A stretch of DNA of 64,000 nt, from assembly GCF_030867145.1 (NCBI RefSeq), contig NC_134439.1:6981379-7045378 (forward strand), in the 5' to 3' direction. The position numbers and the translations under genes were made by a program. The notes under the pieces were generated by a model. That model did not search any database and was not told where the DNA came from. It saw only the letters and a list, made by a program, of their open reading frames with translations. Shown in pieces: positions 24,372 to 36,974 of the stretch (positions are counted from its first letter, which is position 1; the number at the start of each line of letters is the position of its first letter). The DNA is from Opisthocomus hoazin. Its lineage: Eukaryota > Chordata > Aves > Opisthocomiformes > Opisthocomidae.

Positions 24372-25060
24372 CTCCTGAATTCTCTACCTCCTCCCCCCCT
24401 GAGCAACACAGGAGGACAGGGAATGGGGGTTGTGTTCAGTCATCACACGTCTCTGCTGCTCCTTCGTCCTCACACCCTTCGCCTGTGCCAGTGTGGGGTC
24501 CCTCACACGGGAGACAGTTCTCCATGAACTTCTCCAATGTGAGTCTGTCCCACAGGCTGCAGTTCTTCATGAACTGCTCCAGCGTGTGTCCTTTCCACAG
24601 GGTGGAGTCCTTCAGGAACAGACTGCTCCAGTGTGGGTCCCCTGTGAGCTCACAAGTCCTGCCAGAAAACCTGCTCCAGTGTGGGCTGCTCTCTCCACAG
24701 GTCCACAGGTCCTGGCAGGAGCCTGCTCCAGCATGAACTTCCCTCAGGTCCACAGCCTCCTTTCGGCATCCATCTTCTCCATCGTGGGGTGCTCCATGGG
24801 CTGCAGATGGAGATCTGCTCCACAATGGACCTCCATGGGCTGCAGGGGTACAGCCTGCCTCACCATGGTCTTCATCACAGGCTGTAGGGGAACCTCTGCT
24901 CTGGTGCGTGGAGCACTTCCTCCCCCTCTTTCTTCACTGGCCTTGGTGTCTGCAGGGTTGTTGCTCTCATATTCTCACTCCTCTCTCCGGGTGCAATTGC
25001 AATTGTGCATGGTTTTTTCCTGCTTAAATATGTTATCACAGAGGTGCTACTACTGTCTCA
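24372..25060 (-). mobile_element. Partial solo LTR of an avian endogenous retrovirus (fossil)
   Basis: It is clearly related to the LTR at 59.6-60.8 kb. Both share ACAGGGAATGGGGG, a series of imperfect repeats around CTGCTCCAGCGTG and GTCCTTC, a GGCTGCAGGGGTACAGCCTG block, and AAATATGTTATCACAGAG at the end, in the same orientation. This copy lacks both terminal segments, so it is truncated. The long open frame on the plus strand here is a by-product of the GC-rich LTR sequence. Confidence 0.75.
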
Positions 25061-25560
25061 AGCTATATCATGCAGTGACTTGCATATTGTCCGTTTGTGG
25101 AGAAGAAATTGACTTATTCAGGACAAGTCATATGAGAGTCAAATAGCAGGCAGTGTCAACAGTCGGAGATTCAAGTATAAGCTGAAATCTTAAACTAACA
25201 TGCTTACTACTTAATTTTATCTATCTGCATCTGGACCAGAAGTTCAGTAATGATTCTATAAATGCTTCACACCTACCAGTTAATTTCTGTAGCCATACAG
25301 AATTTTAACAGTAGAACTTCATAGCACAACTGTGTTAATTCTTTTACAGTATAATTCTCCTCTGAATTATTCCATACAGGTTTTAGTATCACTCCAAGGA
25401 TTTTTAATAATTAATTAATAATTTGAAGCTTGCTTAATATATATTATGTTGCTACATAATGTACACTACGGAGTTGTGCTTAAAAAAAATTGTATTAATA
25501 AATGAAGCAAAAATAAAAAAAAAAGCTTCACTTATTTACTTCAAAAATTTTTTTTTTTTT
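25061..25560. other. AT-rich, no gene seen
   Basis: AT-rich sequence with a poly-T run just downstream of the OR stop codon. AATAAA-like signals for the minus-strand OR could lie here (for example in the T/A-rich stretch at 25480-25530), but none can be assigned with confidence. Confidence 0.4.
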
Positions 25561-26496
25561 TTATTTTCCACACCAGAGTATGTATTTGCTGACCAGGTTC
25601 CACATTGAGCCTTTGATCTCCTTGTTACGCAAGGTGTAGATCATGGGATTAGTCAAGGGGAAGATGACTGTATGGAAGACAGCAACAACTTTTTCCATTG
25701 GGACAGCTTGGAAGGGTAGACTGTAGATATACATAGCTGGACCACACATGATAAAAACCACAATGATGTGGGAAACACAGGTGGAAGCAACTTTGTTCTT
25801 TGCCTTGGAGGACTGTGTCCGGAGCTTCAGCAATAGGACAGTGTAGGAGATTAGGAGAAGTGTAAAGCACAGAACAATAACAACTCCGTTGTTGAGGAAC
25901 ATCAAAAGCTCCACTATGTAAGTGTTGGCACAGGCCAGCTTGACCAGCTGATGGACATCACAGAAGAAGTTGTCCAGGATGTTGGAACCACAAAAGGGGA
26001 GGTGGATACTGAGACCAAATAGAATGATGCCATGGATGAAGCCCCCACCCCATGTAGCTCCAACCAGGACACAGCATACCCTCCTGTTCACAACCCTGGT
26101 GTAGTGAAGAGGTTTGCAAATGGCTACATAACGGTCATAGGCCATGACCATCAGCAGGAAAGCTTCAGCTGCTCCCAGGAAGTGGAGGAAGAAAAGCTGG
26201 GCCATGCAGGCGCTATAGGAGATGGTCTTAGGATGTGCAAAAAAGTCAGTCAGCATTTTGGGTGGAGTCACAGAACAGTAGCAGATGTCCAAGAATGCCA
26301 AATTGGCCAGGAAAGAATACATGGGTGATCCCAGTTGGGAATCTCCTCGAATTGTGAGAATGATAAGGACATTGCCTGGCAGAATGATCATATAAAAGAG
26401 CAGGAAGAAGAAGAAGAGAATCATCTGAACTTCATGGTTTTGGGACAATCCCAGCAGAACAAACTCTGTAACTACTGTATAGTTCTCATGCTCCAT
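25561..26496 (-). CDS. Olfactory receptor, OR4M-like, intact
   Basis: A 311-residue odorant receptor GPCR with seven hydrophobic segments. I start it at 26496 (MEHENYT) rather than 120 bases upstream. The N-terminus then carries the usual N-glycosylation site N5-Y-T, and the minus strand shows a splice acceptor, TTTTGCAG, a few bases before the ATG, the standard OR layout with a non-coding upstream exon. Landmarks are GN at 41-42, PMYSFLANL at 58-66 (usually PMYFFL), C97 and C179 for the conserved disulfide, MAYDRYVAIC at 118-127, a diverged KVASTCVSH at 235-243 and NPMIYTLRN at 283-291. Motifs such as FCDVHQLVKLACANT and the C-terminus KYIL match family 4 and most resemble human OR4M1, from memory. 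No defect is visible. Expression in olfactory neurons is inferred from the family. Confidence 0.95.
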   Translation of the reverse strand: MEHENYTVVTEFVLLGLSQNHEVQMILFFFFLLFYMIILPGNVLIILTIRGDSQLGSPMYSFLANLAFLDICYCSVTPPKMLTDFFAHPKTISYSACMAQLFFLHFLGAAEAFLLMVMAYDRYVAICKPLHYTRVVNRRVCCVLVGATWGGGFIHGIILFGLSIHLPFCGSNILDNFFCDVHQLVKLACANTYIVELLMFLNNGVVIVLCFTLLLISYTVLLLKLRTQSSKAKNKVASTCVSHIIVVFIMCGPAMYIYSLPFQAVPMEKVVAVFHTVIFPLTNPMIYTLRNKEIKGSMWNLVSKYILWCGK

Positions 26497-26519
26497 TTCT
26501 ACTCTGCAAAATGTTAAAA

Positions 26520-28241
26520 AACAGACAATAATCATGGACAAAACCAGACACCAGTCATGGAATAAAACAGACACCAGTGCAAATCTACAGAAATGTTTGA
26601 ACAACTTGGGGCACATTTAGATGGCCTAAAATCCATGCCGTTTTCCCATTTCCTGGTTTTAGGGAACTCCTAATGGTGAAATACTTGAAAGCCAGTAATT
26701 TAGATTCCCATTAACCTGGACATTTTACTGGAAATGTAAATGTGAAATGTCCACATTTTATCAGATGTTGTTTTCTCTGTGCCCTGGGAACCTGCACCTG
26801 GATGGAGTGTAAGTCATAAAGTATAGGTCTATTCTTCCATGGGTAGGCTGATTTTTGTGGTTTACAGTGTAGATGGCTTTATCTGAGCCAGTCATGCCTA
26901 GTCTGTCTCCAGTTGACAAAAGCAGGTTATTCCAGGGTAGACAGATTTAATTCTAGGATAGACAGCTAAACAAAGTTAGATGAAGTGCACTCTAAAATTA
27001 CACAATTAACCTAAGTCACATCCACTGATTATAAAAGAAAACTAAGTGTAGATCACTCTCATCTGAAGGAAAGTTTATGAAGCCCTCGGGTAAATTCATC
27101 TCACAGCTGCAAAGTTGTTTGCAATTAAGCAATTTCAATTTCCTTTATCCTCAATTATGTCACTATAGACAGTCCATGGAATGACTAATAGCATCCTAAA
27201 TTTTCTCTAGCACATATCAGTTTAAGTATTTTCCAAAATATTTCATTTTTCCCAATTGTCTTTCAAGGAAGCTGAAGGTGCCTAAGTCATATTCAGACTT
27301 CCACCTTTCTCCACTACATTTTCTTACAAAGATGGTATGCCTGTCTGTGTTACGGCGTCTGCACTTTACTACATTAGTAACTTCACCAGCAATGTTGAGG
27401 TAGAGAATAAAGCATACTGAAAATTCTGTAGTGGGAGAAAATGCTCAGACCGATAAGGGTATTTTAGTTTTAGAACAGTTAAAGTTTAGTTCCCTTATTG
27501 ATACCAGTGAGAAATGAAATCAATCTTGACAGTGGAAACTAGAAAAAAAAAACAACAACAGAGAGAAGGAGAAAATGGCAAAAAGTAACAAAATTCAGAA
27601 TAAAGAAAAAAAGGAAAGGAAAATAAGAGAAGAATAAAAACAAATAACAGAAAAAATACTCCTTACGTCACTTTTTGATGTTTTTGTCAGAAGTCAAAAT
27701 TACATGTCATGCCTTGAAATGAAAAACTTGCTTGACATCCTTTGTTTTCTCCATCTCTTCCGTTCTTTCATGGACAGCTGAAGGACTCATTGGGATGGAT
27801 GAGTGTGTAAGTTGACCAATGTTTAATTTCTCAGATGACTGTGAATCCTTTTCCATCTGAATCTGAGTTTCTCTTTGACTCACTTTAAATTCTTTCTAAG
27901 TGGTTTTGTCAGTTCCAGTCTCTTCCCATCTCATCACATGACAGAACTGCTGTCCGGAATCATATCATTTCCTACATATGCAGCTGATGCAGAAACAACA
28001 CTCTCCCCTCACCTTTACTTGGTTGTAGACACTTCTGTGGATGCAATTAACTTCAAAGGCTTTGCATCTACAACTCTCCCACACAGCTCAGTATCTACTA
28101 CTCTCTGGGTTGTTCAGCTCTAATTAGCAAAGAACTGATCGAGGTTACTACCTCTTTGCTGTTTCCTGCCACACCACTTTAGATAGGTGGTAAATATTTC
28201 CCAGTTTTTCTACCTACTTCCCTGATGTTACGAGTCTGCCT
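26520..28241. other. Upstream of the OR4M-like gene, no coding gene seen
   Basis: AT-rich DNA. A non-coding 5' exon of the OR gene would be expected somewhere on this side, but it cannot be located from sequence alone. An A-rich patch lies at 27540-27655. Confidence 0.4.
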
Positions 28242-28492
28242 ATAGAATCATAGAATCATTTAGATTGGCAAAGAGCTATAAGAACATGAAGTCCAACTGT
28301 TAACATAGCACTGCCAAGTCCACCCCTAAACCATGTCCCTAAGCACCATATCTACACATCTTTTAAACACCTCCAGGGACAGTGACTCAACCATTTCCCT
28401 GGGAAGCCTGTTCAATGCTTGACAACCATTTCCGTGAAGAATTTTTTCCTAATATCCAATTTAAACCTCCCCTACTGCAACTTGAGGCCATT
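28242..28492 (-). mobile_element. Older CR1 LINE, 3' part, interrupted by a younger CR1
   Basis: The 3' tail (TAGAATCATAGAATCATT on the plus strand) begins at 28242 and the 3' UTR and C-terminal ORF2 sequence run to about 28492, ending in CTTGAGGCCATTT. The next piece of the same element, GTCCTGTCGCTTGCTGCC, is found at about 31273, so this copy was split by an insertion. The coding remnant is decayed. Confidence 0.85.
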
Positions 28493-28548
28493 TCATAGAA
28501 TCATAGAATCATAGAATCATAGAATCATAGAATCATAGAATCATAGAA
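28493..28548 (+). repeat. Seven tandem TCATAGAA 8-mers, the CR1 3' tail
   Basis: Exactly seven perfect copies of TCATAGAA precede the 3' UTR on the plus strand. CR1 lacks poly(A) and ends in short 8-mer repeats. Seven is longer than the two or three units seen in the other copies in this window. Confidence 0.95.
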
Positions 28549-31272
28549 AGTTTTGGGTTGGAAGGGACCCCTAGAGATCATCTAGTCCAACCCACCCGCA
28601 GCGAGCAGGGACACCACTAACTAGATCAGGTTGCTCAGAGCCCTGTACAACCTGGTCTTGAATGTTTCCAGGGATGGGGCCTCCACTACCTCTCTGGGCA
28701 ACCCGTTCCAGTGTTTCACCACCCTCATTGTAAAGAATTTCTTCCTTATATCCAGCCTAAACCTACCCTGTTCTAGTTTAAAACCATTACCCCTCGTCCT
28801 GTCACTGCTGTCTCTACTAAAAAGATTGTCCCCATCTTTCGTATAGGCTCCCTTTAAGTACTGAAATGCTGCAATCAGGTCTCCTCGCAGCCTTCTCTTC
28901 TCCAGGCTGAATAAGCCCAACTCTCTCAGCCTGTCCTCACAGGAGAGGTGCTCCAGCCCTCGGATCATTTTTGTAGCCCTCCTTTGGACCCGCTCCAACA
29001 GTTCCATGTCCTTCTTGTGCTGAGGGCTCCAGAGCTGAACGCAGTACTCCAGGTGAGGTCTCACCAGAGCAGAGTAGAGGGGCAGAATCACCTCTCTTGA
29101 CCTGCTGGCCACGCTTCTCCTGATGCAGCCCAGGACACGGTTGGCCCTCTGGGCTGCCAGCGCACATTGCCGGCTCATGTCCAGCCTTTCGTCTATCAGT
29201 ACCCCCAAGTCCCTCTCAGCAGGGCTGCTCTCCATCCTTTCATCCCCCAGCCTGTATTGATAGCGGGGATTACCCCGACCCAGGTGTAGGACCTTGCACT
29301 TGGCCTTGTTGAACCTCATGATGTTCACACAGGCCCACCTCTCCAGCTTGTCCAGGTCCCTCTGGATGGCATCCCGTCCTTCTGGTGTATCAACCGTGCC
29401 ACTCAGCTTGGTGTCATCTGCAAACTTGCTGAGGGTACTCTCGATGTCGCTGTCCATGTCATTGATAAATATATTGAACAGCACCGGTCCCAGTACGGAC
29501 CCCTAAGGGACTCCACTCGTCACTGGTCTCCATTTGGACATTGAGCCGTTGACCACTACCCTTTGGCTGCGACCATCCAACCAATTCCTTATCCACCGAA
29601 CGGTCCACCCATCAAATCCATGGCTCTCCAATTTAGAGAGAAGGATGTTGTGGGTGACCGTGTCAAAGGCTTTACAAAAATCTGGATAGATGATGTCCAT
29701 TGGTTTTCCCTTGTCCACCCTTGTTTTAACACCATCATAGAAAGTCACTAGGTTGGTGAGGCAGGACTTGCCCTTGGTGAAGCCATGCTGGCTGTCTCGA
29801 ATCACCTCCCTGGCCTCCATGTGCCTTAGCATATCTTCTAGGAGGATCTCTTCCATGATCTTCCCAGGCACAGAGGTGAGGCTGACAGGTCGGTAGTTCC
29901 CAGGGTCTTCCTTTCTACCCTTCTTGAAAAGGGGCACAATGCTTCCCTTTTTCCAGTCACTGGGGACTTCCCCTGACTGCCATGACTTTTAAAATATCAT
30001 GGAGAGTGGCTTGGCAACTACGTCAGCCAGTTCCCTCAGGACTCTGGGATGCATCTCATCAGGTCCCATGGACTTCTGTACATTTAGGTTCCTCAGGAGG
30101 TCCCGAACCTGGTCTTCACTTACAGCTGGAGGGATTTTACCCTCCTGGTCTCCTTCATGCCATTCATCGACTCGGGAGGGGTGAGGAGAGAGGTTGCCAG
30201 TGAAGACTGAGGCAAAAAAATTGTTGAGTACCTCAGCTTTCTCCTCATCTGCTGTTGCCAGTTCGCCGGTCTCGCGCATTAGCGGGGGTACGCTTTCTTT
30301 GACCATCTTTTTCCAGCTGACATACCTGTAGAAGCCCTTCTTGTTATTTTTCACATCCCTTGCCAAGTTCAGCTCCAGCTGTGCCTTGGCCTTCCTGACC
30401 CCATCCCTACACAACTGGGCAGCTTCCCTATACTCTTCCCAGGAAGCCAGTCCCTGCTTCCACTGCCTGTGCAGTTCCCTCTTCTTCCTTAGTTTGACCA
30501 GCATCTCTTGCCTCAGCCATGCCGGTCTCTTCCCTTCTCTGCCCGACTTCTTACACTTGGGGATCGAGAGCTCTTGCGCTCTGTGGAATACATCCTTAAA
30601 GACCTGCCAGCTCTGTTCTGTTCCCCTGTCCCTGAGGACCGTTTCCCAGGGAGTTCTTCTGACTATCTCCTTGAAGAGCTGGAAGTTTGCCCTCCTAAAA
30701 TTTAGGGTCCTGACTATGCTCTTCGTTATTCCCATTTCCCTCAGTAGCGTTAGTTCCACCACCGCGTGGTCACTGCAGCCCAGGCTACCTCCGATCTTGA
30801 CATCCCCAATGAGCTCACTCGCATTGGTGACCACCAGGTCTAGTATCGCATCCCCTCAGGTAGGGGTGCTTATTACCTGGCTTAAGAAGTTGTCCTCAAT
30901 GCATTCTAGGAACCTGCTGGATTGCCTACAGCTTGCCGTGTTGCTTTTCCAGCAGATGTCGGGGTGGTTGAAGTCCCCCAGTAGGACGAGAGCCTGCAAG
31001 CGCGAAGCCTCCTGGAGTTGGAGGAAGAACGCTTCGTCTATCAGCTCCTCTTGATCTGGCGGCATGTAGTAGACACCAGCCACTAGGTTCCCTTTGTTGC
31101 CTCTCTCTCCGATTCTTACCCATAAGCTTTCGACCTGCTCGTGGCTATTCTTCAGGGACAGCTCTTCACTCTGTAGTGTTTTCTTGATGTAAAGGGCAAC
31201 GCCCCCGCCCCTCCTTCCTCTCCTGTCCCTTCTGAACAGCCTGTAGCCATCAAGAGCTACATTCCAGTCGTT
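28493..31272 (-). mobile_element. CR1 LINE with nearly continuous ORF2, nested in an older CR1
   Basis: This copy runs from its 3' tail at 28493 to a 5' truncation in the endonuclease domain at about 31272. A single minus-strand frame covers almost the entire length and is broken by only three in-frame stops: at about 30856-30858 (TGA, likely from CGA), 29989-29991 (TAA, likely from GAA) and 29503-29505 (TAG, from CAG in the GVPQGSVLG motif). Endonuclease motifs include [10 protein letters not shown] and CSDHAVVEL. Reverse transcriptase motifs include [18 protein letters not shown] and FADDTKLSG. The protein differs clearly from the copy at 37 kb, so this is a second fairly young subfamily. 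Confidence 0.93.
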
Positions 31273-31455
31273 CGTCTTGTCCTGTCGCTTGCTGCCTGGT
31301 AGAAGAGACCAACACTCACCTCGCTGCAGCCTCCTTTCAGGTAGTTATAGAGAGCGATAAGGTCACCCCTCAGCCTCCTTTTCTCCAGATTAAACAACCC
31401 CACTCCTCATAAGTCTTGTGCCCTAGACCCTTCACCAGCTTCCTCTCCACTATTC
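31273..31455 (-). mobile_element. Older CR1 LINE resumed, upstream part of the split element
   Basis: Continuation of the element at 28242-28492. The minus strand encodes [20 protein letters not shown] and the following segment up to the break. The order matches the copy at 34.75-34.95 kb, where the two parts are contiguous. Confidence 0.82.
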
Positions 31456-34400
31456 AGCTGCAGATTGTGGTTTACCCCATCTCCCTTCCTCAGTGAAGAA
31501 GACTGGCTGCTCTGAACACCATTCTATTCCTTATTCCTATTTTCACTGCTGTGTTTTTGTCTTCACTACTGGAAACAAGTTTACCAAGAAGGCTACATAA
31601 TACACTCCCTAATTTGCCTCTTTTCCGTACTTTTTAATAATTTAGTTCAAAAAGAAACAACTTACAGGAGACCCAAGAGTCACAATCTACGAGTGTGATG
31701 ACTCATTCTGGACTTTTCTACAGTGAAGCTTTCACGAGTTATTTATGGGGGTGTTCACACTGCATAATTTACAATTCTGCTGATGTAGATATCTACATCT
31801 GAGTAAGTCCACGTAGTGACCTGAGGGACAGAATGGAAGGAAAAAGATACAGTTCCTCTTAGGAAGTGTAGGGATGTATCCCAGGTCCTAAATACAGATG
31901 TTGAGTGTGATTTTACATGCTCTGGAATAATCTGCTTGGCCTCCAGTGTCTGGTCAAGAATTATGGGTCCTGTGTGTCATGAGCTGATCTGGTGGAGATG
32001 TCTGAAAGAGCATCCAGTGCCATCAGAGTGGTTCAGAGTATGATTGACTGTTCGAAGTCTGCTATACATGTCTAACTCAGACTTTTAATTATATATTTGT
32101 CTTTTTACAGATGAATTGTACCTATAATCTCTGAATTTATCCCCTGGTTATTTCTGACTGATAGGAAATTCCTGAGCCTAAATGACTGTGTAACTACTAC
32201 AGAAACAAATTTCATCTACTGCTAGGAGGATGATGAGTAAACCCTTGCTGGATCTGCTAATGTCTTCATCAGAGGGTGGCATACCATTCTTTAGGGCAAT
32301 ACTGATGTCCATCTGTGGATCTAAGTCTTGTGAGATTCTGGGCTTTTAACCACTGTTACCTACACAGTTTGGTCATGGGCATCAAAGAATATGTGCTGAT
32401 CTAATAAATGTAGTTGTTAGTCTCATTACTAACTTGGCAGTGTGAGAAAAATGCAACAATCATTCATTACTAGTCCAATGACAGTAATACTAACACTCAC
32501 CCAATTTATTTTGAAGATCTTTACTCATAAACTCAGCAGAAACAAGGATCTGTCCCTTTTCCCTGAAGTTGAGTTCTCACCCTTCATGTTATCTATGGTT
32601 CAAGGTCAAGTGTCCTTCATCCTCAGGCAAAGTAAGCAGTCAACATCTGAAGTCCTTGTACTGGGATGAGTACAGTATTGCCTGTGGCACTTCTCTTCCT
32701 CATTGATTCCAAGTCCTCTCAAGGTTATTCTTACTGACATTAATTTTATCAGCCTTTCCTGAATCACATGTGAATGTAAGACAGCGACTCTCAAATGGGC
32801 AAATGCTACCATAAAAGAAGAAGAAAGAACCTGCTGACTGGGGCAAATTTTGATATTTTTATTACATGACACAGCAAAGATAGACCACATGACAACAACA
32901 GGATCTAGTATCAGGTCTATATGGGAGCATGGGGAAGTCACTATGAAAAAAGTCCAATGGGGAGTTCACAGAGTTCTTAGTGAAGAACTGTACATGCTTC
33001 TGCTAGCCAGATGTGCTCTTTTTGTCAGCAGGCTTTATGGTGTTTTTTTATATTGCTAACATACTTCAATGAAAAGGTTCATTACTGTGATTTTACTAGT
33101 CTCTATCCATTCATCTACAAAAAAAAAAGAAATCCAATGGCCTCCTGGACAGCCCAAAATTTTGAGAATTTTGACAGCCTGATGGCCTATTTTGACATGG
33201 CCTAAATACAAGTGTACTTCTCTCAAGCACTCTTTTCCCCCATCCTTCCCATGGTGATAAACACCAATCTGTTCTTTCCCTTTTGCTGCACTTCTGCTGA
33301 AACCTCCACACATGCAGTGATGAAGAAACAGGCCTCATGGGCACCTGGTGTTTCTTAGAGCAAACTAACACTCCTTGTTGTCCCCATGTACATACTCCTG
33401 TGAAGTTCACTTTTTGTTGTGGCCTTGCATTTGGGCAGGCAGTGGTACTTGTGCCTTGCAGCACAGCACAAAGACCAAGGGTTGCCTCAGTTATACTGCA
33501 TGGTCCTCCTGTTGGTCTGAGGCCATATCAGAGAGCCTCTTGATCAGACTTAGGACTGATCTCCTCCTTGTATAAGGTGGGGGTCTCTTGGTTATCCTCA
33601 CAGGGTTGGTCCCTTGCCCTGCAGACATGTTCAGTCTTCTTTGTGTACCCCCACCCTGTTCAGTGCTCACTTACCCCTTTCAAGCCCCCTCCCCATCCCC
33701 ACAAACACATTAGGACTTGTTCAGCAGACATGTAAAGCAGTGGTCCCCGACCTGTTTCTTTTTTTATTCATATTTAAACTGTAAATATTTATTTCATTAT
33801 CTCTTATTAGTCAAGAGCATTATACATACATATACATACTTACACATAGTTTATGTGTCTATATGGAGTAAGGGGGTACTTAAAATCTGAAATATTTTTG
33901 TGGCACAGGAAACTTTACTTGTCTATTGTCTGTAGAAGAAAAACAATGTGATGATGACAATGAGGTGATATGAGAAAGCTGGACAAAAAAGAAGCTTAAA
34001 TCAGCTAGTCAGATATCCCACTACAACTAATGTTGGATGCCAAACATTGCTATCTATTTATAAAAATGCACATTTTCCTTATTAATGTAAATTATTACAG
34101 GTGTATTATTACTGTATTGTATTATAGTGCCAACACCAGTACTAATATTTAAAAGGAGTCATAGGAACAGGATCTCCTTGTACTTGGCATTGGCTGTGTG
34201 CACACAGTTGTGAAGTTTGCCCAGAACTGTTTACGGTTTAAATATATGATAGCAGACAAACTTCCTACTCTGATTGAAGGGTACAAGGAGGCGATCTTGA
34301 CAGAACTGTAAACTGTGTCGTCGTATCAGGACCTCAACAGCCCAGATCAAGAAATGCATTTGGAACTGGTGGGATAAGACATCTTAAATATGTTTACTAT

Positions 34401-34515
34401 CAGGACCACAGACACCTACCACTTCTGTAAATACTTAAAACCCTATTAATTTCAACTGGATCCCAGGAGACTAGTCGGAACCTCAGTGGAGAGAGATGCG
34501 CACCTCCACACTATG
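31456..34515. other. Long stretch without recognised genes
   Basis: AT-rich DNA with short open frames only. An (A)n run lies at 33119-33128. No OR or other domain motif was found on either strand. Confidence 0.45.
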
Positions 34516-36335
34516 ATCATAGAATCATAGAATCATGGGTTGAAAAATCTCTAAGATAATCAAGTCCAGCCATCCGCCCAATAACACCATGCCTATCAAA
34601 TCATATCCTGAAGTTCCATATCTACACGATTTTTGAATGCCTCCAGGGATGACGACTCAACCACCTCCCTGGGCAGCCTATTCCAATGTCTGACTACTCT
34701 TTCAGTAATAAAATTTTTCCTAATATCTAATCTGAACCTCCCCTGATGCAACTTGAGACCATTGCCTCTCGTCCTATCGCTAGCCACCTGGGAGAAGAGA
34801 CCAACATCCTACCTCACTAAATCTGCCTTGCAGGTAGTTGTAGAGAGCAATAAGGTCCCCCCTCAGCCTCCTCTTCTCCAGACCAAACAGCCCAGATCCC
34901 ACAGTCGCTCCTCGTAAGACTTGTTCTCTAGACCCCTCACCAGCCTCGTTGCCCTTCTCTGGACATGCTCCAGCAACTCAATGTCCTTCTTGTAGTGAGG
35001 GGCCCAAAACTGAACACAGTACTGAAGGTGCGGCCTCACCAGTGCTGAGTACAGGGGCACGATCACCTCCCTACTCCTGCTGACCACACCATTCCTGATA
35101 CAAACCAGGATGCTTCTGGCCTTCTTGATCACCTGGGCACACCACTGTCTCATGTGCAGCTGGCTGTCGACCAATACTGCAAGATCCTTTTCTGCTGGGC
35201 AGCTTTCTAGGCACTCCTCCCCAAGTCTGTAGTGTTGCATGGGGTTTTTGTGACCAAAGTGCAGAACCCGGCATTTGGCCTTGCTGAACCTCATACAGCT
35301 GACCTCAGCCCATCGATCCGGTCAGTCCAGATCCCTCTGCAGAGCCTCCCTACCATCAAGCAGATCGACACTCCCACCTAACTTTGTGTCATCTGCAAAC
35401 TTCCTGAGGGAGCACTCAATCCCCTCATCCAGATCATTGATAAAGACATTAAACAAGACTGGCCCCAAAACTGAGCCCTGGGGAACACCACTTGTGACCG
35501 ACCGCCTGCTGGATGTAACTCCATTCACTACCACTCTCTGTGCTCCGCCATTTAGCCAGTTCTTTGTCCAGTGAAGAGTACACCCATCCAAACCATGGGC
35601 AGCTAGTTTCTCCAAGAGGATGCTGTGAAGAACAGTGTCAAAGGCCTTACTAAGGTCCAGGTATATGACATCCACAGCCTTACCTTCATTCACTAGGCGG
35701 GCCATCTGGTCATAGAAGGAGTTCAGGTTGGTCAAGCAGGACCTGCCTTTCATGAACCCATGCTGGCTGGGCCTGATCCCCTGTTTGTCCTTCACATGCT
35801 CAGTGAGCGCACTCAGAATTAATTGCTCCATTATCTTGCCCGGCACCGAGGTCAGGCTGACAGACCTGTAGTTCCCGGGATCCTCCTTGCAGCCCTTCTT
35901 GTAGATGGGTGTTACACTGGCTATCCTTCAGTCATCTGGGACCTCGCCTGTTAGCCAGGACTGCTGATAAATGATGGAGAGTGGCTTGGCCAGCTCCACC
36001 ACCAGTTCCCTCAGCACTCTTAGGTGGATCCCATCCGGCCGCATAGACTTGTAAGTGTCCAGGTGGCAAAGCAGGTCATTAACTGCTTCCTCCTGGATTA
36101 TGGGAGGTTTGTTCTACTCTTCTTCCCTGTCTTCCAGCACTGGGTGCTGACTACCCTGGGAATAACTAGTCTGACTATTAAAGACTGAGGCACAGCAGGC
36201 ATTAAGTACCTCAGCCTTTTCCTCATCCTTGTTGACAATATTCCCCCTCGCATCCAATAAGGGATGGAGATTCTCCTTGGCTCTCTTTTTGTTGTTGATG
36301 CATTTGTAAAAACTTTTTTTGTTTTCCCTTACAAC
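34516..36335 (-). mobile_element. Older CR1 LINE, ORF2 3' two thirds
   Basis: The 3' tail is at 34516 and coding similarity runs up to an ENKKSFYKCINNKKRAKEN block near 36300. Reverse transcriptase motifs are present ([57 protein letters not shown]), but the frame is broken in several places, for example near 35319 and 35850. It is related to the fragment at 16.4-17.6 kb. The upstream part of ORF2, including the endonuclease, is absent and the sequence passes directly into ORF1-type sequence. Confidence 0.9.
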
Positions 36336-36974
36336 AGTGGCCTTTCTGCTTGATGGCAAGAGGGTAGGGGGATCTCTGCTTTTTGTGGAGCCGCCTCCTG
36401 CTGCCTTGGCCTCAGGATGGCAGGGTGCGGCTCCACTGGTCGATCTCCCTCTCACATCCCCTGATGCTCCTTAACCTCTCCACTTCCTCTTTCAGCTCTG
36501 CCACCAGGCTGAGCAGGTCATTTACCTGGTCGCACTGAACACAGCAGTTGTCTCTGTTGTCCTCCGGTACAAGCGCCAGGCTCAGGCACTCCCTGCAGCC
36601 AGAGACCTGGACAGCCGTGTGTTTGTGCGGGACCTCCATCTGGGTCCCCACACTCCTTCTGGTGACAGCTTTCCTGCAGGTGGAGACCACAGGTAGAATG
36701 TCTCCTGGAAGGGCGATGTCCACTAGTTGGGTTGCCAGGAGGGGGACTGCGCCTTCCCCACACGCCCTGCCTGCGCTAACTACGGCGCTGCTCCCTGGCT
36801 GATGCACCGGCCCTGTTTGCCAGCCCTGGTCGCCCACACTTCTGTTCGCTCACGCTCCCCAGGGGCTGCTCTTGTATGTGAGGGGGTTTAGCTGCTGTCA
36901 CACTCGGTCCCGCCCACACTGAGTCACAGCTGCCACTCATTAGCAGCTCCCTCTTTCCCGCTCGGGGTTGGAGG
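36336..36974 (-). mobile_element. CR1 ORF1 N-terminal segment and 5' UTR (minus strand)
   Basis: A minus-strand frame to 36837 encodes the CR1 ORF1 N-terminus, including CREC-type cysteines and a coiled coil (CVQCDQVNDLLSLVAELKEE). GC-rich 5' UTR follows up to 36974. It either belongs to the element at 34.5-36.3 kb with an internal deletion of about half of ORF1 plus the endonuclease, or it is the inverted 5' segment of the plus-strand CR1 that starts at 36975. Both fit the order of parts. Confidence 0.8.

Noticed and set aside
26497-26616. A 40-residue N-terminal extension of the OR4M-like receptor
   Set aside because: A splice acceptor lies between the upstream ATG and MEHENYT, and OR proteins of this type begin a few residues before the N-glycosylation site.
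28493-28548. Regular short repeats that might suggest a CRISPR array
   Set aside because: Perfect head-to-tail 8-mers without spacers, located at the 3' end of a CR1; this is the element's normal tail.
33011-33464. Possible receptor-like frames between the CR1 clusters
   Set aside because: No OR motifs (PMYFFL, MAYDRYVAIC, PxIYTLRN) or other domains are present; the frames are short and overlap on both strands.
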